64,000 bases of DNA from Lutraria lutraria (lineage: Eukaryota; Mollusca; Bivalvia; Venerida; Mactridae): positions 14,919,479-14,983,478 of the forward strand of contig OZ026837.1 in assembly GCA_964023205.1 (NCBI GenBank), written 5' to 3'. The stretch's first letter is position 1. The number at the start of each line of letters is the position of its first letter. Shown one piece after another: positions 23,801 through 34,400 of this stretch. A program made the position numbers and the translations under genes. The notes under the pieces were generated by a model. The model was not told the origin of the DNA and did no database searches. It worked only from the letters and a program-made list of their open reading frames with translations.

Positions 23801-24865
23801 AGCCTGCACACCAATGCATTCTGACCTGGCTCTTTACTGTTGAGTGACAAACTTCAAAAATCTTCATTGTGATATCCCTTAAATTGATAATGGATTGTTC
23901 CAAAATGGAAGGTGGACAAGTACATTTAGGGAATTCAGCAGTTTAAGGGTTAATATCAAGTTTTTGAATCAAAAGTAGCAGTGTAATTTAGTCAATACAT
24001 CACCCTGTTCTAATGCAGGAGATTTCTGTCTGATATTATTTTCTACATGGTGAAAATAACACAATTGTAAAATCAAGTAGAGTGTTTATTATGTCCGCTT
24101 GGGGTATATTGCTTTGCACATGTCGGTTGGATGGTCCACAACCAAACCTTGTCTGGGCAATAACTAGAGAACTATTTGGCCTAAGCTTCTCAAATTTGGT
24201 TGGGAGATTGGTCATCACATGTTGATGACCCCTATTGATTTTGAGGTCAGTACGTCAAAGGTCTTACTATCCAGTTGGCCTTTAGGGGGCATCCGTGTTT
24301 CACAAACACTTCTTGTTCTGTATTTAGCAAAATCAGCATAAATCTCACATTCTGAGGTGCTTCCTACAAATTATGATGCATTTTAGATTTTAATTATTGC
24401 TGCTCGTTTTCTGTTAAATTTAGTCTTTCCTGCTTGTAAAAAGTCTGTGGTATCATTTTATTTCCAACTTTAAAGGCTTCTTAGAGAAGCAGTTCGTAAC
24501 TGACATATATATTTTTTCTTTTTTAGTTTCAGAGTGAAATTTCTGGCTTATATCATAGGACAGATGTTGTCGGTAAATTATCCAAAGTGTATCTAGCAGC
24601 ACCATTATCGCCTTCAAAAATACCGAGCTCACCGGTTCAACCGGAAGTATTGGAATCTTTACGTACACCGAGGATTAGTTTAAGATTTCTTGGAAATTAC
24701 CAGACATTGTTATATATGACTGTTATGTATGCCTTCTTGTGGATGAGTTTTGGGATTGGACCATTTGGATATGTGATGGTACTTGTGTTAAGTGTAATAG
24801 TGTATGGATGTTTCAGAGCTTTTGCTTTAGATGAAGAAACCAGCGGTGATGTTGCCTATGAATGA
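5811..24865 (+). CDS. SMPD4: SMPD4, sphingomyelin phosphodiesterase 4 (neutral sphingomyelinase 3)
   Basis: Membrane protein of ER and nuclear envelope, reported to hydrolyse sphingomyelin to ceramide and phosphocholine and to associate with nuclear pores. Exons: 5811-5849 (proposed), 6935-7018, 7493-7708, 8105-8195, 9181-9403, 10252-10498, 11369-11437, 14750-14770 (proposed), 17242-17387, 17841-17931, 18387-18484, 19769-19892, 20955-20994, 21371-21525, 21930-22145, 22652-22831, 23598-23726, 24527-24865. All phases agree; total about 835 aa (human about 830-866). Diagnostic blocks: LLENIFG and FLGPEGPIMKLV (residues 55-95), DIWWSETFVQ (291-300), SPLDEFKR-SLFP and ERWPLDSSFR (370-408), LETWLTYIQPWRY (411-423), LTPLGRYQLMNGLKKFDVVY and DPDLQPIRSYE (about 673-705), PRISLRFLGNYQTL (772-785). 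A hydrophobic hairpin at 784-819 is the C-terminal membrane anchor. Like its orthologues it has no DNase-I-fold catalytic motif. Large introns (up to 5.8 kb) are full of repeats. Confidence 0.94.
8507..8997. mobile_element. MITE with CAGGGCTCCAGATAAA ends
   Basis: 491-bp element in an SMPD4 intron. It starts CAGGGCTCCAGATAAA and ends TTTATCTGGAGCCCTG, a 16-bp perfect inverted repeat. Flanked by GCTAG and ACTAG, a possible 5-bp target duplication with one change. No transposase frame. The sub-terminal part carries a short repeat of GGGGGTATTTTACCCC. Confidence 0.75.
9541..9993. mobile_element. hAT-like MITE, copy 1
   Basis: 453-bp copy of the element at 41152-41608. It starts TATGGCTGTGGATTG and ends CTCGCCACAGCCCTA. 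Flanked by ATGACAGA and ATAACAGA (8 bp, one mismatch). Lies in the SMPD4 intron after 9403. The 67-codon open frame at 9919 is chance sequence in it. Confidence 0.75.
10615..10720 (+). repeat. Dispersed repeat, CATTTTGACCCTTGAAATT type
   Basis: Same sequence block recurs at 15301-15395 and 32630-32730 (all plus orientation): TTCATTTGACCCT, then about 70 bp, then a CAAAGGGTCAAATTT-type end. Short, non-coding; family unknown. Confidence 0.55.
11874..12030. mobile_element. Palindromic MITE family TACAGTCAAACCTGTG, copy 1
   Basis: Ends are TACAGTAAAACCTGTG and GGTTTGACTGCAT, inverted. The interior alternates GGCCTTTATT and its complement, so the whole unit can fold back. Other copies: 32243-32423, 35005-35178, 53587-53767, 57083-57257, 57664-57821, 61998-62225, 63218-63705. 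Confidence 0.75.
12384..12536 (+). repeat. 41-bp minisatellite
   Basis: GGGGTGTGATATT begins at 12388, 12429 and 12470 (period 41), with a shorter fourth unit at 12501. Lies in the largest SMPD4 intron. Confidence 0.8.
12688..13175 (+). repeat. Dispersed repeat related to the 165-bp tandem at 42 kb
   Basis: Contains GACCTCTACCAAGTTTGAAC, GGGTCAAAATTGGC and CTTGTCAGAAACTAC, the complement of the units at 42130-42636. It begins with TTGAACTATTGTGATCG and a GTCTGTCGTCTGTCCATCC segment. Probably the less tandem form of the same family. Non-coding. Confidence 0.65.
14750..14770 (+). CDS. SMPD4: SMPD4 possible 21-nt micro-exon
   Basis: TTTACTTAG acceptor, 21 nt in frame (QSGIDSM), then a GTAAGT donor. 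It falls in phase 0, exactly what the flanking exons 11369-11437 and 17242-17387 need. The orthologue has extra residues at this point. Skipping it also keeps frame, so it could be optional or spurious. Confidence 0.45.
15590..16200 (+). repeat. 26-bp minisatellite with TCTAGA in most units
   Basis: About 22 units of roughly 26 bp, core TATTCTAGACTATAGCA. Units vary in length and drift at both ends. Lies in the 5.8-kb SMPD4 intron. Confidence 0.9.
17420..17605 (+). repeat. Repeated GAGAGGTTGTTGCTCA units
   Basis: Three units of roughly 70-75 bp containing GAGAGGTTGTTGCTCA, the last running into GGAGAGGTTGTACTGTA. This is the end sequence of the MITE family at 20212 and 48193, here tandemly repeated. 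The 82-codon open frame is not a gene. Confidence 0.65.
18124..18360 (+). repeat. tRNA-derived SINE (family B), copy 1
   Basis: tRNA-like head with TGGTTAAGG and box B GAGTTTAAGCCC. The body contains GACCATGTCTCTTTAAGTGAG and TACTGGTTCTT. The tail is AACCCAATGAAACAAGC. Other copies are 60180-60431 (plus) and 22312-22518 (minus). Confidence 0.85.
18503..18732 (+). repeat. SINE-like element, head degraded
   Basis: CAGACCAGTGGTTATAG resembles box A and GTTCAAATCCTAC box B. A GACTCTGGCTGTTAGGC block near the end resembles other SINE bodies here. It abuts the inverted-repeat element at 18733. Confidence 0.5.
18733..19115. mobile_element. MITE with TTTGCCCTTTACCGACC ends
   Basis: 383-bp element. 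It starts GTTTGTTTGCCCTTTACCGA and ends, inverted, with the same sequence. No frame. Weaker traces of the end sequence (GGTCGGTAGGTCGGGTAA) occur at 29640-29675. Target duplication not clear. Confidence 0.7.
19408..19600 (+). repeat. Dispersed repeat, AGCTCATAACTCAGAAACTA type
   Basis: Shares TATTGTGATCAATGC, AGCTCATAACTCAGAAAC and TATAAGAGGTAG with 22893-23045. Both copies are in SMPD4 introns, same orientation. Non-coding. Confidence 0.6.
20212..20380. mobile_element. MITE family ACAGTACAACCTCTCC, copy 1
   Basis: Ends ACAGTACAACCTCTCC and AGAGGTTGTACTGTA are inverted repeats. The interior repeats TAGAGCAACAACCTCTC. Other copies: 20743-20916, 48193-48371, and a lone right end at 45374-45419. 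Confidence 0.75.
20743..20916. mobile_element. MITE family ACAGTACAACCTCTCC, copy 2
   Basis: Starts TACAGTACAACCTCTCC and ends AGAGAGGTTGCACTGTA. Lies 360 bp from copy 1 in the same SMPD4 intron. Interior diverged from copy 1. Confidence 0.75.
22312..22518 (-). repeat. tRNA-derived SINE (family B), minus-strand copy without tail
   Basis: Complement of the family B head and body: box B complement GGGCTCGAAACC and CATGGTCGGTAGC are present. The AAACAAAC tail is absent, so it is 3'-truncated. The 96-codon open frame here is chance sequence. Confidence 0.8.
22893..23045 (+). repeat. Dispersed repeat, AGCTCATAACTCAGAAACTA type, copy 2
   Basis: Second copy of the block at 19408-19600, with the same order of shared words and a few indels. 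Non-coding. Confidence 0.6.
23380..23500. repeat. Foldback repeat, about 50-bp arms
   Basis: AAAATTTACTATTTTTATCA at about 23405 is answered by its complement TGATAAAAATAGTAAATTTT at about 23455. Arms extend outward through TTCAAATTA and TTTTCCAA. The loop is about 16 nt. Lies in an SMPD4 intron. Confidence 0.8.
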
Positions 24866-24958
24866 CAAGTATAACATCATTGTGAACCTGTTAGAACATT
24901 GTGCTGCATACATGGGGCTGGATTTCTGAACATCTTCCTTTAAGTTTATAGCCCAGGA

Positions 24959-24964
24959 AATAAA
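24959..24964 (+). terminator. SMPD4 proximal poly(A) signal candidate
   Basis: AATAAA 94 bp after the SMPD4 stop codon. If used, it gives a short 3' UTR. Confidence 0.4.
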
Positions 24965-25503
24965 TCATAGAACACACTTAGGTGATAACTAGATGGACTG
25001 CTAGTGTATTCAATTGACGTTCACTTTGAATACTCAATTTCTATGTGTAGATCGATTTTAGAGCATAAGAATTAATTCACCTACTTGAGTTTTTCCAAGA
25101 ATTAAGTTTTATAAGATGGACCATTAGAAATTCAACTCAATTCAACTGTATGAATGAAAAACCATTTATTGACATAAGAATTAATTCACCTACTTTAGTA
25201 TATCAAAGAAACAAGTCTTATAAGCTGGGATGTTTAGAAATTCACATCAGGTGTATGAATAAAAAATCTATTCAACCAATTGCTGTAATATAGCTTAGAT
25301 AGCTTACAAAACCAGTTTCAATAAGATTCCTTCCATTAAATGTTGATAACGATGTGTTAGATAAGTACTGTCCCTTATCTTGTGTCATGTGATGGTTTAG
25401 CGTAAAAAACTGTTTCTGGTTACATGCTCATTAAAAAAAGGTTGAGTAGGTACGGGATTTTTTTTCAGTTCTCTTGAAAGTTTGTAGAAAGGTAAAAAAG
25501 TGA

Positions 25504-25838
25504 TACTGTATGTATACGTCTTTAATTCAGCGGGTGTAAAATTTGGCATTTTTAAGATGTTCATGAATTGGGGGGTTCTATATTTGGCGGTTTTATATCC
25601 AACCGCAAAAATATAATTGTTTGAATCATTTAGTTTTTACCTTGTTTCAATTAAGATTTACCCTAAGGCAATAAATACATGTTCTTTAACTGAAAAAGTA
25701 AACAAGTAATAATACATGTACAAACATACCAAACAAACAAACAGTTACGTGAAAAAATGTTAGTAATATCTTTTCCGATGCTGACCACCGAAATCGCCAA
25801 AATAAAATGGGCGCCAATATTAGGACGTATACAGTATG
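25504..25838. mobile_element. MITE with CTGTATGTATACGTC ends
   Basis: About 335 bp after the SMPD4 stop. The left end CTGTATGTATACGTC and right end GGACGTATACAGTATG are inverted. The interior has ATTTGGCGGTTTTATAT answered by ATCGCCAAAATAAAAT. If the distal poly(A) site is used, this sits in the SMPD4 3' UTR. Confidence 0.6.
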
Positions 25839-26424
25839 TAGATGTACTGTACCTCAGACTTAATAAAAAAAAGTCAAAACGAAATTGTAAAAATGTACCG
25901 TAAACTTCCAGTGATATTAATTGTTAATGGGTAATATTCAGTAATGTACATGCAATATACCGATAAATGAAGTATGAAAATATTCTGTTTTCTGTATGAT
26001 TATTGATATCATACAAACTGTAATATACATGCATTTCATAGCCAGAAGATAGCCATTGTTACAGTGAAATAACTTGAATCATGTTGAGTTTAGAATATAA
26101 CACTGTCACCAAGTTTAACCAAATGTTACCATGATGTGTTCATACCATGCAGTCATTAATTTATATTTTTGCTTCTTCATTGTTTTTGTATCATTGACTT
26201 TTTCATCATATTAAATATTTCTTTACTTACTTTGTCAATTTCTGTTTATTATGTAGCTTCCCAGAGTGAGTTATGCAATTTGAAATACTCCTTAAATAAT
26301 TGTGTTATGGCACGGCCCAATGAGCATAGCTGGTAAAGCAAAATTCTGTAACAATAACTTTTAGATTTACCTTATATTTTGGTATGTCACATGTTTCTCC
26401 ATAAGCCTATGTTATTATCCACCA

Positions 26425-26850
26425 CCTATGTTTATCTGTTACTTAACAGCCCATTTGATATATATGGGGTCATTTCGGGGTGCCGCAGTGAGGAAGAGAA
26501 GATCAGGAGAACTGGAAATTTATATCCTTTTACTATGCCAATGCCATTCGAAAAAGCATAAAGTGTCACCTCAGTCAGTTCATCCTTCTGTCCATTTACA
26601 TTTTGGTTTCTGAGCAATAACTCAAGAAATATTTATGAATTGGTTTCATGAAGGTGTATTTGCACAGGAGTTATGGCCCCTTTCGACTTAGCTGTCAGCG
26701 GGGACATTCATATCTTCCGGGCATATTTCTAGTTTTGAATAGTTTTCATGGTTCTTTATTGAGCGCAGTGTAAAGTACTAATACTCATCTCACCTGTTTC
26801 CACTGAAAGAGTCCCTGAAATATTGGAAGCCGTATCTGAGATTCCTCTAG
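26425..26850 (-). repeat. Family C SINE, 3' part, interrupted
   Basis: Read on the minus strand, 26425-26560 matches the 3' end of the SINE at 51362 (CAGTTCTCCTGATCTTCTCT, then a TTAAGTAACAGATAAA tail), and 26765-26830 matches its middle. The 200 bp between are unlike the family. Confidence 0.55.
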
Positions 26851-27122
26851 ACCACAGCTTGCCTTTGAACAGGATAGTACTGGTAAAAAATTCATGAACA
26901 CTGAACAAATAAATCAAGCAATTGAAAGTTTCGAATTAGGCATAAGATTGTTAGTTTTTCCATGCTAACCAATTGACATTCCATATTTTATTATAAATGG
27001 TTAACCATTTAAAATAATGAAGCCATACATGTATTACATTTCTGACTTTCAATAGGTTACCTTGACATTGTCAGATACTTTGGGTTGGATTTCGTACCTC
27101 AAAGGAGAATTGTATTGTTGCT

Positions 27123-27128
27123 AATAAA
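27123..27128 (+). terminator. SMPD4 distal poly(A) signal candidate
   Basis: AATAAA about 2.26 kb after the SMPD4 stop, 50 bp from the opposing TCHP signal. Supports a long 3' UTR that ends just before the TCHP 3' end. Inferred from motif and layout only. Confidence 0.4.
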
Positions 27129-27178
27129 CTTTAACATTGAAACATAAAGAAAACAAAGTAAGTGTAATGTAGCCACAT

Positions 27179-27184
27179 TTTATT
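27179..27184 (-). terminator. TCHP poly(A) signal candidate
   Basis: Minus-strand AATAAA (TTTATT on the plus strand) 1.27 kb after the TCHP stop. Cleavage near 27155-27165 would put it against the SMPD4 distal end. The interval 27185-28456 is AT-rich with no repeat recognised, as expected of a 3' UTR. Confidence 0.5.
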
Positions 27185-28456
27185 ATGAATTGTCATCAAT
27201 AGATGACAAAAATAGAACAACAATAAACATGTTTGCAGTATTTAAACAATTACGTATATATAAAATGTGCAATGTAATGATTCTATGACAATAAAAAAAA
27301 TATTCGTATAAGGCCATCCTAAAAAAATTCTTAAGACTCATCAAAAAAATATTGAAATTAATTCAAACACACTATCTCTAGGAAGGAAAATTTACTATGT
27401 AAAGATTCCCAAACCCTAATTTTTTTAGCAATTTGTTTTGAATTTTTATATTAGCTTTCCATTTCATTGCAAGCATTATTATGTTAACCAAAAAGTAATT
27501 AAATATTACATAGTACCTAACGTGCATTGACCCACCCACCCACTGATAACAATTTTAGTTGTGTGACCGCAAACCAACAATATTTTAAGGATGCACTGAT
27601 GAACATCTGCTAATAGTAATATCATACAAAATTATCATTTAACTATTATTTACATTTCACCATTGTATTTTGTATCATTAAATTATGACCACAAGGCAGT
27701 TAGGGGATCATCCCTTAAATATGGCATATTGACTGACATGGACAAAGCCACAATATACATTCAATTACATGAACCATGAAGATCTTATAGTATAAGTAAA
27801 TAAAAGATAAACATTGTCACTCATACAATAGTATCACAGATTGGAATACAAATCAAGGTTAAATGTTCTTCATTTAAGAAACAACAAATATATTGACAAT
27901 AAGTTACTCATTAAGAAACTGCTATTTTCTACAGTCGTATTTTATACTAGCAAATTGATATAGTAAAAGAAACAAGATATTCTACTTAGTAAACCATCTA
28001 GTGATACCACACGTATCAACTACCTTGTATGTAAAATAAAATATACTTCAGACCTAATTTAAATATAAGTACAGTTAAGTACTTCAGATCATTATTTAAT
28101 ATTCAAATCACAAGAAAAATGCCTTAACCAAAATTTAAGCACATTTACCAGAATTTTCAAAAACACCCATTCTCATTGTACATTTATCTAAACAAGAAAG
28201 TGCAGTGCTATATTAAAGACAACAAAAATCATTGTCAAATATCACAATGCAGAAAACAGTTTTATATCTGACACCAGTTTGGGTGAATTTTCAGAATTGT
28301 ACATTTGCAACATAAATCATCACAGTTTTCACTGACACGTTCTGACTGATGAGTATGCTTGGTGTTACATTCAAGAGAACGTTGAGCATTCTAGCATTCA
28401 TTATTCCTCATAGGGACTAGTAAACATTACTAAACTCCGCCAAGAAAATCACATGA

Positions 28457-31400
28457 TCACATCCATGCTTGTTTACCATGATGCTGAAAAAAGAGACAGA
28501 ACCAGGTTAGAATAATACATGACTGAGTCGAGATTGACATGTTAAATAAAGATTTAATCAATAGTTAACTAATTTCTAAATACTAACGTATCAATGAGCC
28601 GTATAAAACCTTAAAAAATATCATAATTCAAATAAAGGGTCGGCTATGCTTGACTAAATCACAATTTTCTTGAAAGGGTCAGTTTCATCCAGACTCCATG
28701 AAAATATGAAGATGATATTTAACAAAAACAAAATAGATTTTATCCTTAAAAATGTTGAGATATTCAGATACAAATATTTTTACCAGCATATATTACTATA
28801 CACATGAGACAACAATATATAATCATTTGATTTGAGGTTACACAACCCATCCTTTTAACAGAAACTGTTGTGAGTAGACATTTTGAGTTATAATACATGT
28901 TTGTAAACTAAAAATTATTTTTGTCAAAATTGCCTAATTTTTTTTATGAGTAGGTAGTGTAACTTGAAACCCACAATTTTTTAAGGTTGGCCTAATATAA
29001 GTGTTTTACTTACCTTTGGCATGAAGCCTTTAAGTCTCAGTCTCTCTGTCTCCAGTTGTAAGAATTGTTCATATTCTTTGTCATCTTTCTTCTCCTCTTC
29101 ATCTTCTAGTTGTAAGCGTAGTTGCATGTCTAGTTCTTCATCTTTCCTTGCAGTTAACTGTAAAATAAACCAAAGTACTGAAAGTACTCATGGAAACTGA
29201 ACTAACATAGACTTGCACTTTAACAAGAACGGGAACCAGTTTAACATTTTCATGACAGATGTAGAAAAACGTAGTACTTGGGTCTGCATTAAAATTCATG
29301 CGCGCCAAGCAAGCGACGGCTATGGAAAGCTGAACTTTTCGTCTGTTTCCAATAAAACAACAAAACGTTTTACTATCAAGGTAAGTCTCAATCATACCAT
29401 AAATGTACAATGAATTTAGAACAAAAACTGTTTTAATGTAATATATATCAAGAGTTAATTTCATTGGTTGACAAAGAAGACATAGATTATAGTGTTTTAG
29501 ATATGAAGCTCTCAGGACTAAATAAATTTTTGTTTCTGGTTACATGCTCATTAAAAATAGGACAGGTGGGTCAAGGCTTTTTGAGGCTCTTGAAAACTTG
29601 TGGAAAGGTAAAATAATTGAGAACATGGAAAAATTATGGTAGGTCGGTAGGTCGGGTAACGAAAAACAAACAATTTTTACACATAAAATTACATATCAAA
29701 TTCACAGTCTACACAATTTTTGAATTGGTTGCAAGTACCAGACAATAATCAAGATAAACTAAGAGCTTTTAGTACCTAGCTGTCAATTCTAATGGTCAAC
29801 ACAGTAAAACTTATCCCACAAGACGTACCTGTTGTTTTAAATCTAACTTGAACTGCTCTTTTTCGGCTTCCACCTTTTCCTGATCTCTCCTAGTTAACTG
29901 GTTGGCAATCTCAAGTTCTCGTAACAACTGTTCCCGTTGTCTAATTGATTCTTCATGGCGTTCCTTAACTTCCTCCATCCTATCTTCAATCTGTTCATTT
30001 CTAGCTTCCATTACCTGTACATAATAAAACTTTGTATCTAAAAATGTGACAACCAACTTATTCGATAATCAGGATTTGGGCCGTAAGATAAATAAATAGT
30101 TAGTATTTAAAACTGTGACGAATTCCCCAAATGGATACACTTGTCATGTAGGCAAATATTGTAACATGACTATGTACAGACCCATTACCGTGTGATACAT
30201 ATTCATATTCGACTACAGTGATCAGTAAAAAACATTATAATTTTTTATCTTACCGAGTACCATTCATCAATCAATTGACAAAACTTTTTTTAATGTTTAT
30301 CATGAAATGATGTTTTCCAACTGGATTTGAATTGTTACTGACCTAATATGGCAAAATATTAGGTCAGTATGTGACCGTACTTAACCAATCAACAGCAAGG
30401 CTTCTGTACAAGCTAAGATAAGATACTGATAGGCCTACCAGTCTTAATGGCAGTAAATGAGTTAACCCAGTACAAGTGTATAAACCAATTACCTCTTTCA
30501 TCAAACGTTCTCTGGCTTTTCTTTCCTTCTCCCATTCAGCTTCACGTTTCTGCCACATTCTGGCTGCTTCGTCCCTGAAAAATCAAATATTTATAAGTTA
30601 AAATATCATCATGATGATGGTGGATAAATCTTTACTATAGGATTAACTTTCATTTCTGGTCGTTTTTCGAAGTGCAAACTCCCTCAGACCTCATAACACA
30701 CATTTCACATAAAGCACTCTTTAGCTGGTAAAAGAAGTCTGTCAACAATGTACAGAAACATAAGGTTTATATTCATTGTTTCAATCTCAGGCTAAGATTA
30801 TTAACTGCACTTTCACTTCATTTTCATAATAAGGCAAGCACAACTCTTGCATATAAGCCCAGCATTGCATATACAGAGCATTATAGATAATCATAAATAC
30901 CAGTACATACCTGATATTACACTAATATCTAAAATACATTACAGCTTAGTCATAATTTATCTAGAAAATCCATAATAGATTTTGTTCAACGTACCGGTAT
31001 ACATAATGTAATTTGTTGGGCTGTATGCCTTATGTCTGAAAATAATTATCTATGTTTACTATATCAAGATACACTTACGGCAATATGTTCGTATAAAGGT
31101 TTGCTATAAATGTGACAATAAAACAGAGCAAGACTTACTGATATAACAAGTCTAATTCAGCTTCTCTGGCTTTCTCCACTCTGATCTGTTCATCAATAAC
31201 CTGATTATAACCAAGTACACATTGTAATCATTGTATAACACAAACAGAATGCTTCACATTTTTTCGAAATTAATGTTTATCAAAAACAATAAAATGAGCT
31301 CAAAGTGTATAATGTATTTAGTTAAGATTATCTAACACTTACATCAAGTGGAGTAGAATATTCAGACAGGTCAATGCTAGGTATACAATGGCAAGTATTT

Positions 31401-34400
31401 ACAGCATAAGTCTCATTTTTAATGAAACATAACTTTAAAGTTGAATAGATACACACTGGTGCAAGTTAGCAAAACTGAAAAAACTGAAATCTGAGCTGGT
31501 AGGGTGCCAGGCCTGGGGGTGAAGAATTAGCATTTTTGAAGACTACAACAGTATTAATTTTTGATGCCAAAAGGCTGACTATGACCCCTGGAGAATTTTA
31601 AAAAACGGAAATCAGATATGAACCGGAAAACTTGCACCGTCGGATATACACTGTAAAACTCACCTTTTTCATCCAGGAAGCATCAGCCTTTGCTTTCTCC
31701 TTTCTAGCGGTTTGAACTTGTTTCAGTTCTTCTTCCTTTTCAACAAGTGCTTCTAAAATCTTTCTGTCCAGTTCCTGAAAGGATCATGAAATATATGTAT
31801 ATCTGTTACATATAAGACAAGCTTAGCTTAAGGTAACTGTGAAATTACATTAAATTAAAACACTGAGACTGAAGCAAATAATCTTCCATTAATCTGCATC
31901 ATAATCATCCATATTCAAGCTGTGTATTACCAAGGGATACAATAGTATTGTGGTAAACCAATATCATCATGTATAGCAAAAGTCTGGTATATCCGAACAG
32001 TCTAGGTCCATATAAATTATGCAATAATGGTTATCATGCATTAAATGAGCAAAATTTAACTATAGCAATTAACTGTTAAGGCATATATCCCTGGTGGCAT
32101 ACTTGATGAAACAGTAAAAAGTAAAATCTATTAAACAGACATGGCAATCACCATATATCGCCTAGATGTTGGGTGCATAAAAATAGGTTAAAAGGGGGCT
32201 CATAGGTCCTAAAATTGACTGGACTAATCTCTGAATGTTAGATACAGTCAAATCTGTGAACAAAAGTCACCCATGTGAAAGACAAAATGTGGCCTTAATT
32301 GACAAGTGACCTTTATATGGAGGTCATTTTATTCTAAATAATCAATGACGGTTTTAAAAGAATGATCTTTATTCACAGGATGGCCTTTATTAGAAGTTGG
32401 CCGCTAACACAGGTTTGACTGTATAATGAAGTGCTAATCCTATGACTTAGATAAAAGTGAACATTTTTTACTTCTTTATAGCAAACAATGAAATTTAACC
32501 AACCAGTTCTTCCTGTATCTGCTTAGAATGTCTTCTCATTTGAGCTATATGTTGCCGTAGTAATATTCTCCTGTAAAATAAAACCACTTCCAATTGAATA
32601 ACAATAAACTATCTATAGATTTAAGTCCTAGGCTCTCATTTGAACCTAAAAAGGACATTTTGACCCTTGAAATTAGTAAAATAAAGTTTCTGGCTCTGAC
32701 TCTTGAGAATTAGTACCGAATGGTAAAATTTCTTGTTAAATTGCTAGGAAATAGTTTTGCTTCTTTGAAGTATTATTCAGTCTAGGGATATTTTTTAGCC
32801 TTCATTTCTGAAATCTGGAGAGCAGCAGGTTAATCTCTTTATTTCTTTCAATAAATCTACTGTATGTTTTTCTCCACTTTAATTTTATAGAAGAGCTTTG
32901 ATTAAAATTGATTTGAAGTAGCATGCCATAATACATTCATACATATTCATAATAATTACATCTAAAAATCATGACAAAGAATTTGTGTATGGTAAAACAG
33001 AAAAGATATGCTTTATCTAAGGCATAATCGACATAATAAAACAGGGTTAAACTGCACTAAATCTCACCCAAAATCTTGTTGTTTTCTTCTTTCATCCATT
33101 TTCTTTCTTTCTGCTTCTAAATCTTCAAGTTCCCATTGTTGTTTTTCCAATTCTTCTTCTTCTTTACGTAACATATCAGCCTGAAAAATTATTGAATAAA
33201 ATATAACATAACTATAGCTACATGGAAATCATTCAGTTATTACCTAGGAAATATATAGGAACAAACTGGACCTGAGGAATGACAATGAACAGACCTGTCA
33301 AAACACAATACTCTCATCAGGGCTCCAGCGAGTGGGACAAAATGAGCGAAATAGCTGCCTTGAGCTTTATGACTTCGCCCCCCCCCCCATAAAAAAACAG
33401 TCCAGCAAAATTGACTTCGCCGAAAAATCTGACTAGTCGCTAGTCTAATCTCTGTATACAATACAATCACAGCAGTGCGTGATTATCGATAACGCTACAA
33501 TGGTTTTTGTACACGGCATATACTTATCGCGGTTAATCTGTCCTTGAACTATCAAAAGCCATCAATAATAATAAATTTGAAAAAAATATACCAACAGACA
33601 AAATTGTAATTCAATTCAAATGTCATTTAGAGTTCTTCTGGAAATTACATTGAAGGATAATTTAAATAATACAAAAACAGAAGGACCACAAGTGTTTTCT
33701 TATAGTTTAGCACAGAGCCAGATTTTAAGTTAAACAGAACTGTACACTCTTACCTCAGCATCTCTGGCTCTAATCTCCAACATTTGATTCTTTAACATAT
33801 CTTTCTGTTGTCTTTCAGCTTCTATCTTTTCTTCCATTTTTTGTCTATCTCTGGCCATGGCTTCCTTTCTTTCTTCCTCCATTTGTTTCTCAAATTCTTC
33901 TTTTTCCTTCCGTGCTGAGTCGAGTCTCTGAATAAAATACCATTGTGAAGATTTTGAACAGAGTTGATTGGTAGCAATACATGATTGTTTACATAAAATA
34001 TGAGAACAATCTACGAATATTGGTAGAGCCCATCCATTGGACTCCTGATGGAAAAAAGGAAAAGAGACCGACCTAAAACAACCTGGCGATGATCAGTTGT
34101 GACGAGGAGATGAGGACCATGCATGAGACCTGGGAGACCATACAGAAGAGGGCCCAGAACAGAGTTGCTCTATGCCTCAGTATGGGCAGTAAGTATGTGA
34201 GCAATCAAAATGATTAAACACAGGAATTTGGAATTCATAGAACATTATTGCATATAATTTCTAAATAGTAAAAAAAGGCATAATAATCAAATCAAAATAT
34301 ACTGTGATTTTTTTCATTTTTGATTGGTATAAAAAACATCTTTTCAAAGTAACACGGTAAGTCTCTTACTTGAAAACAGGAATTAATGTATTCCACATAG

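Noticed and set aside
29138..29464. 108-codon minus-strand frame as a gene
   Set aside because: Only its last residues overlap a TCHP exon; the rest is intron with no family features.
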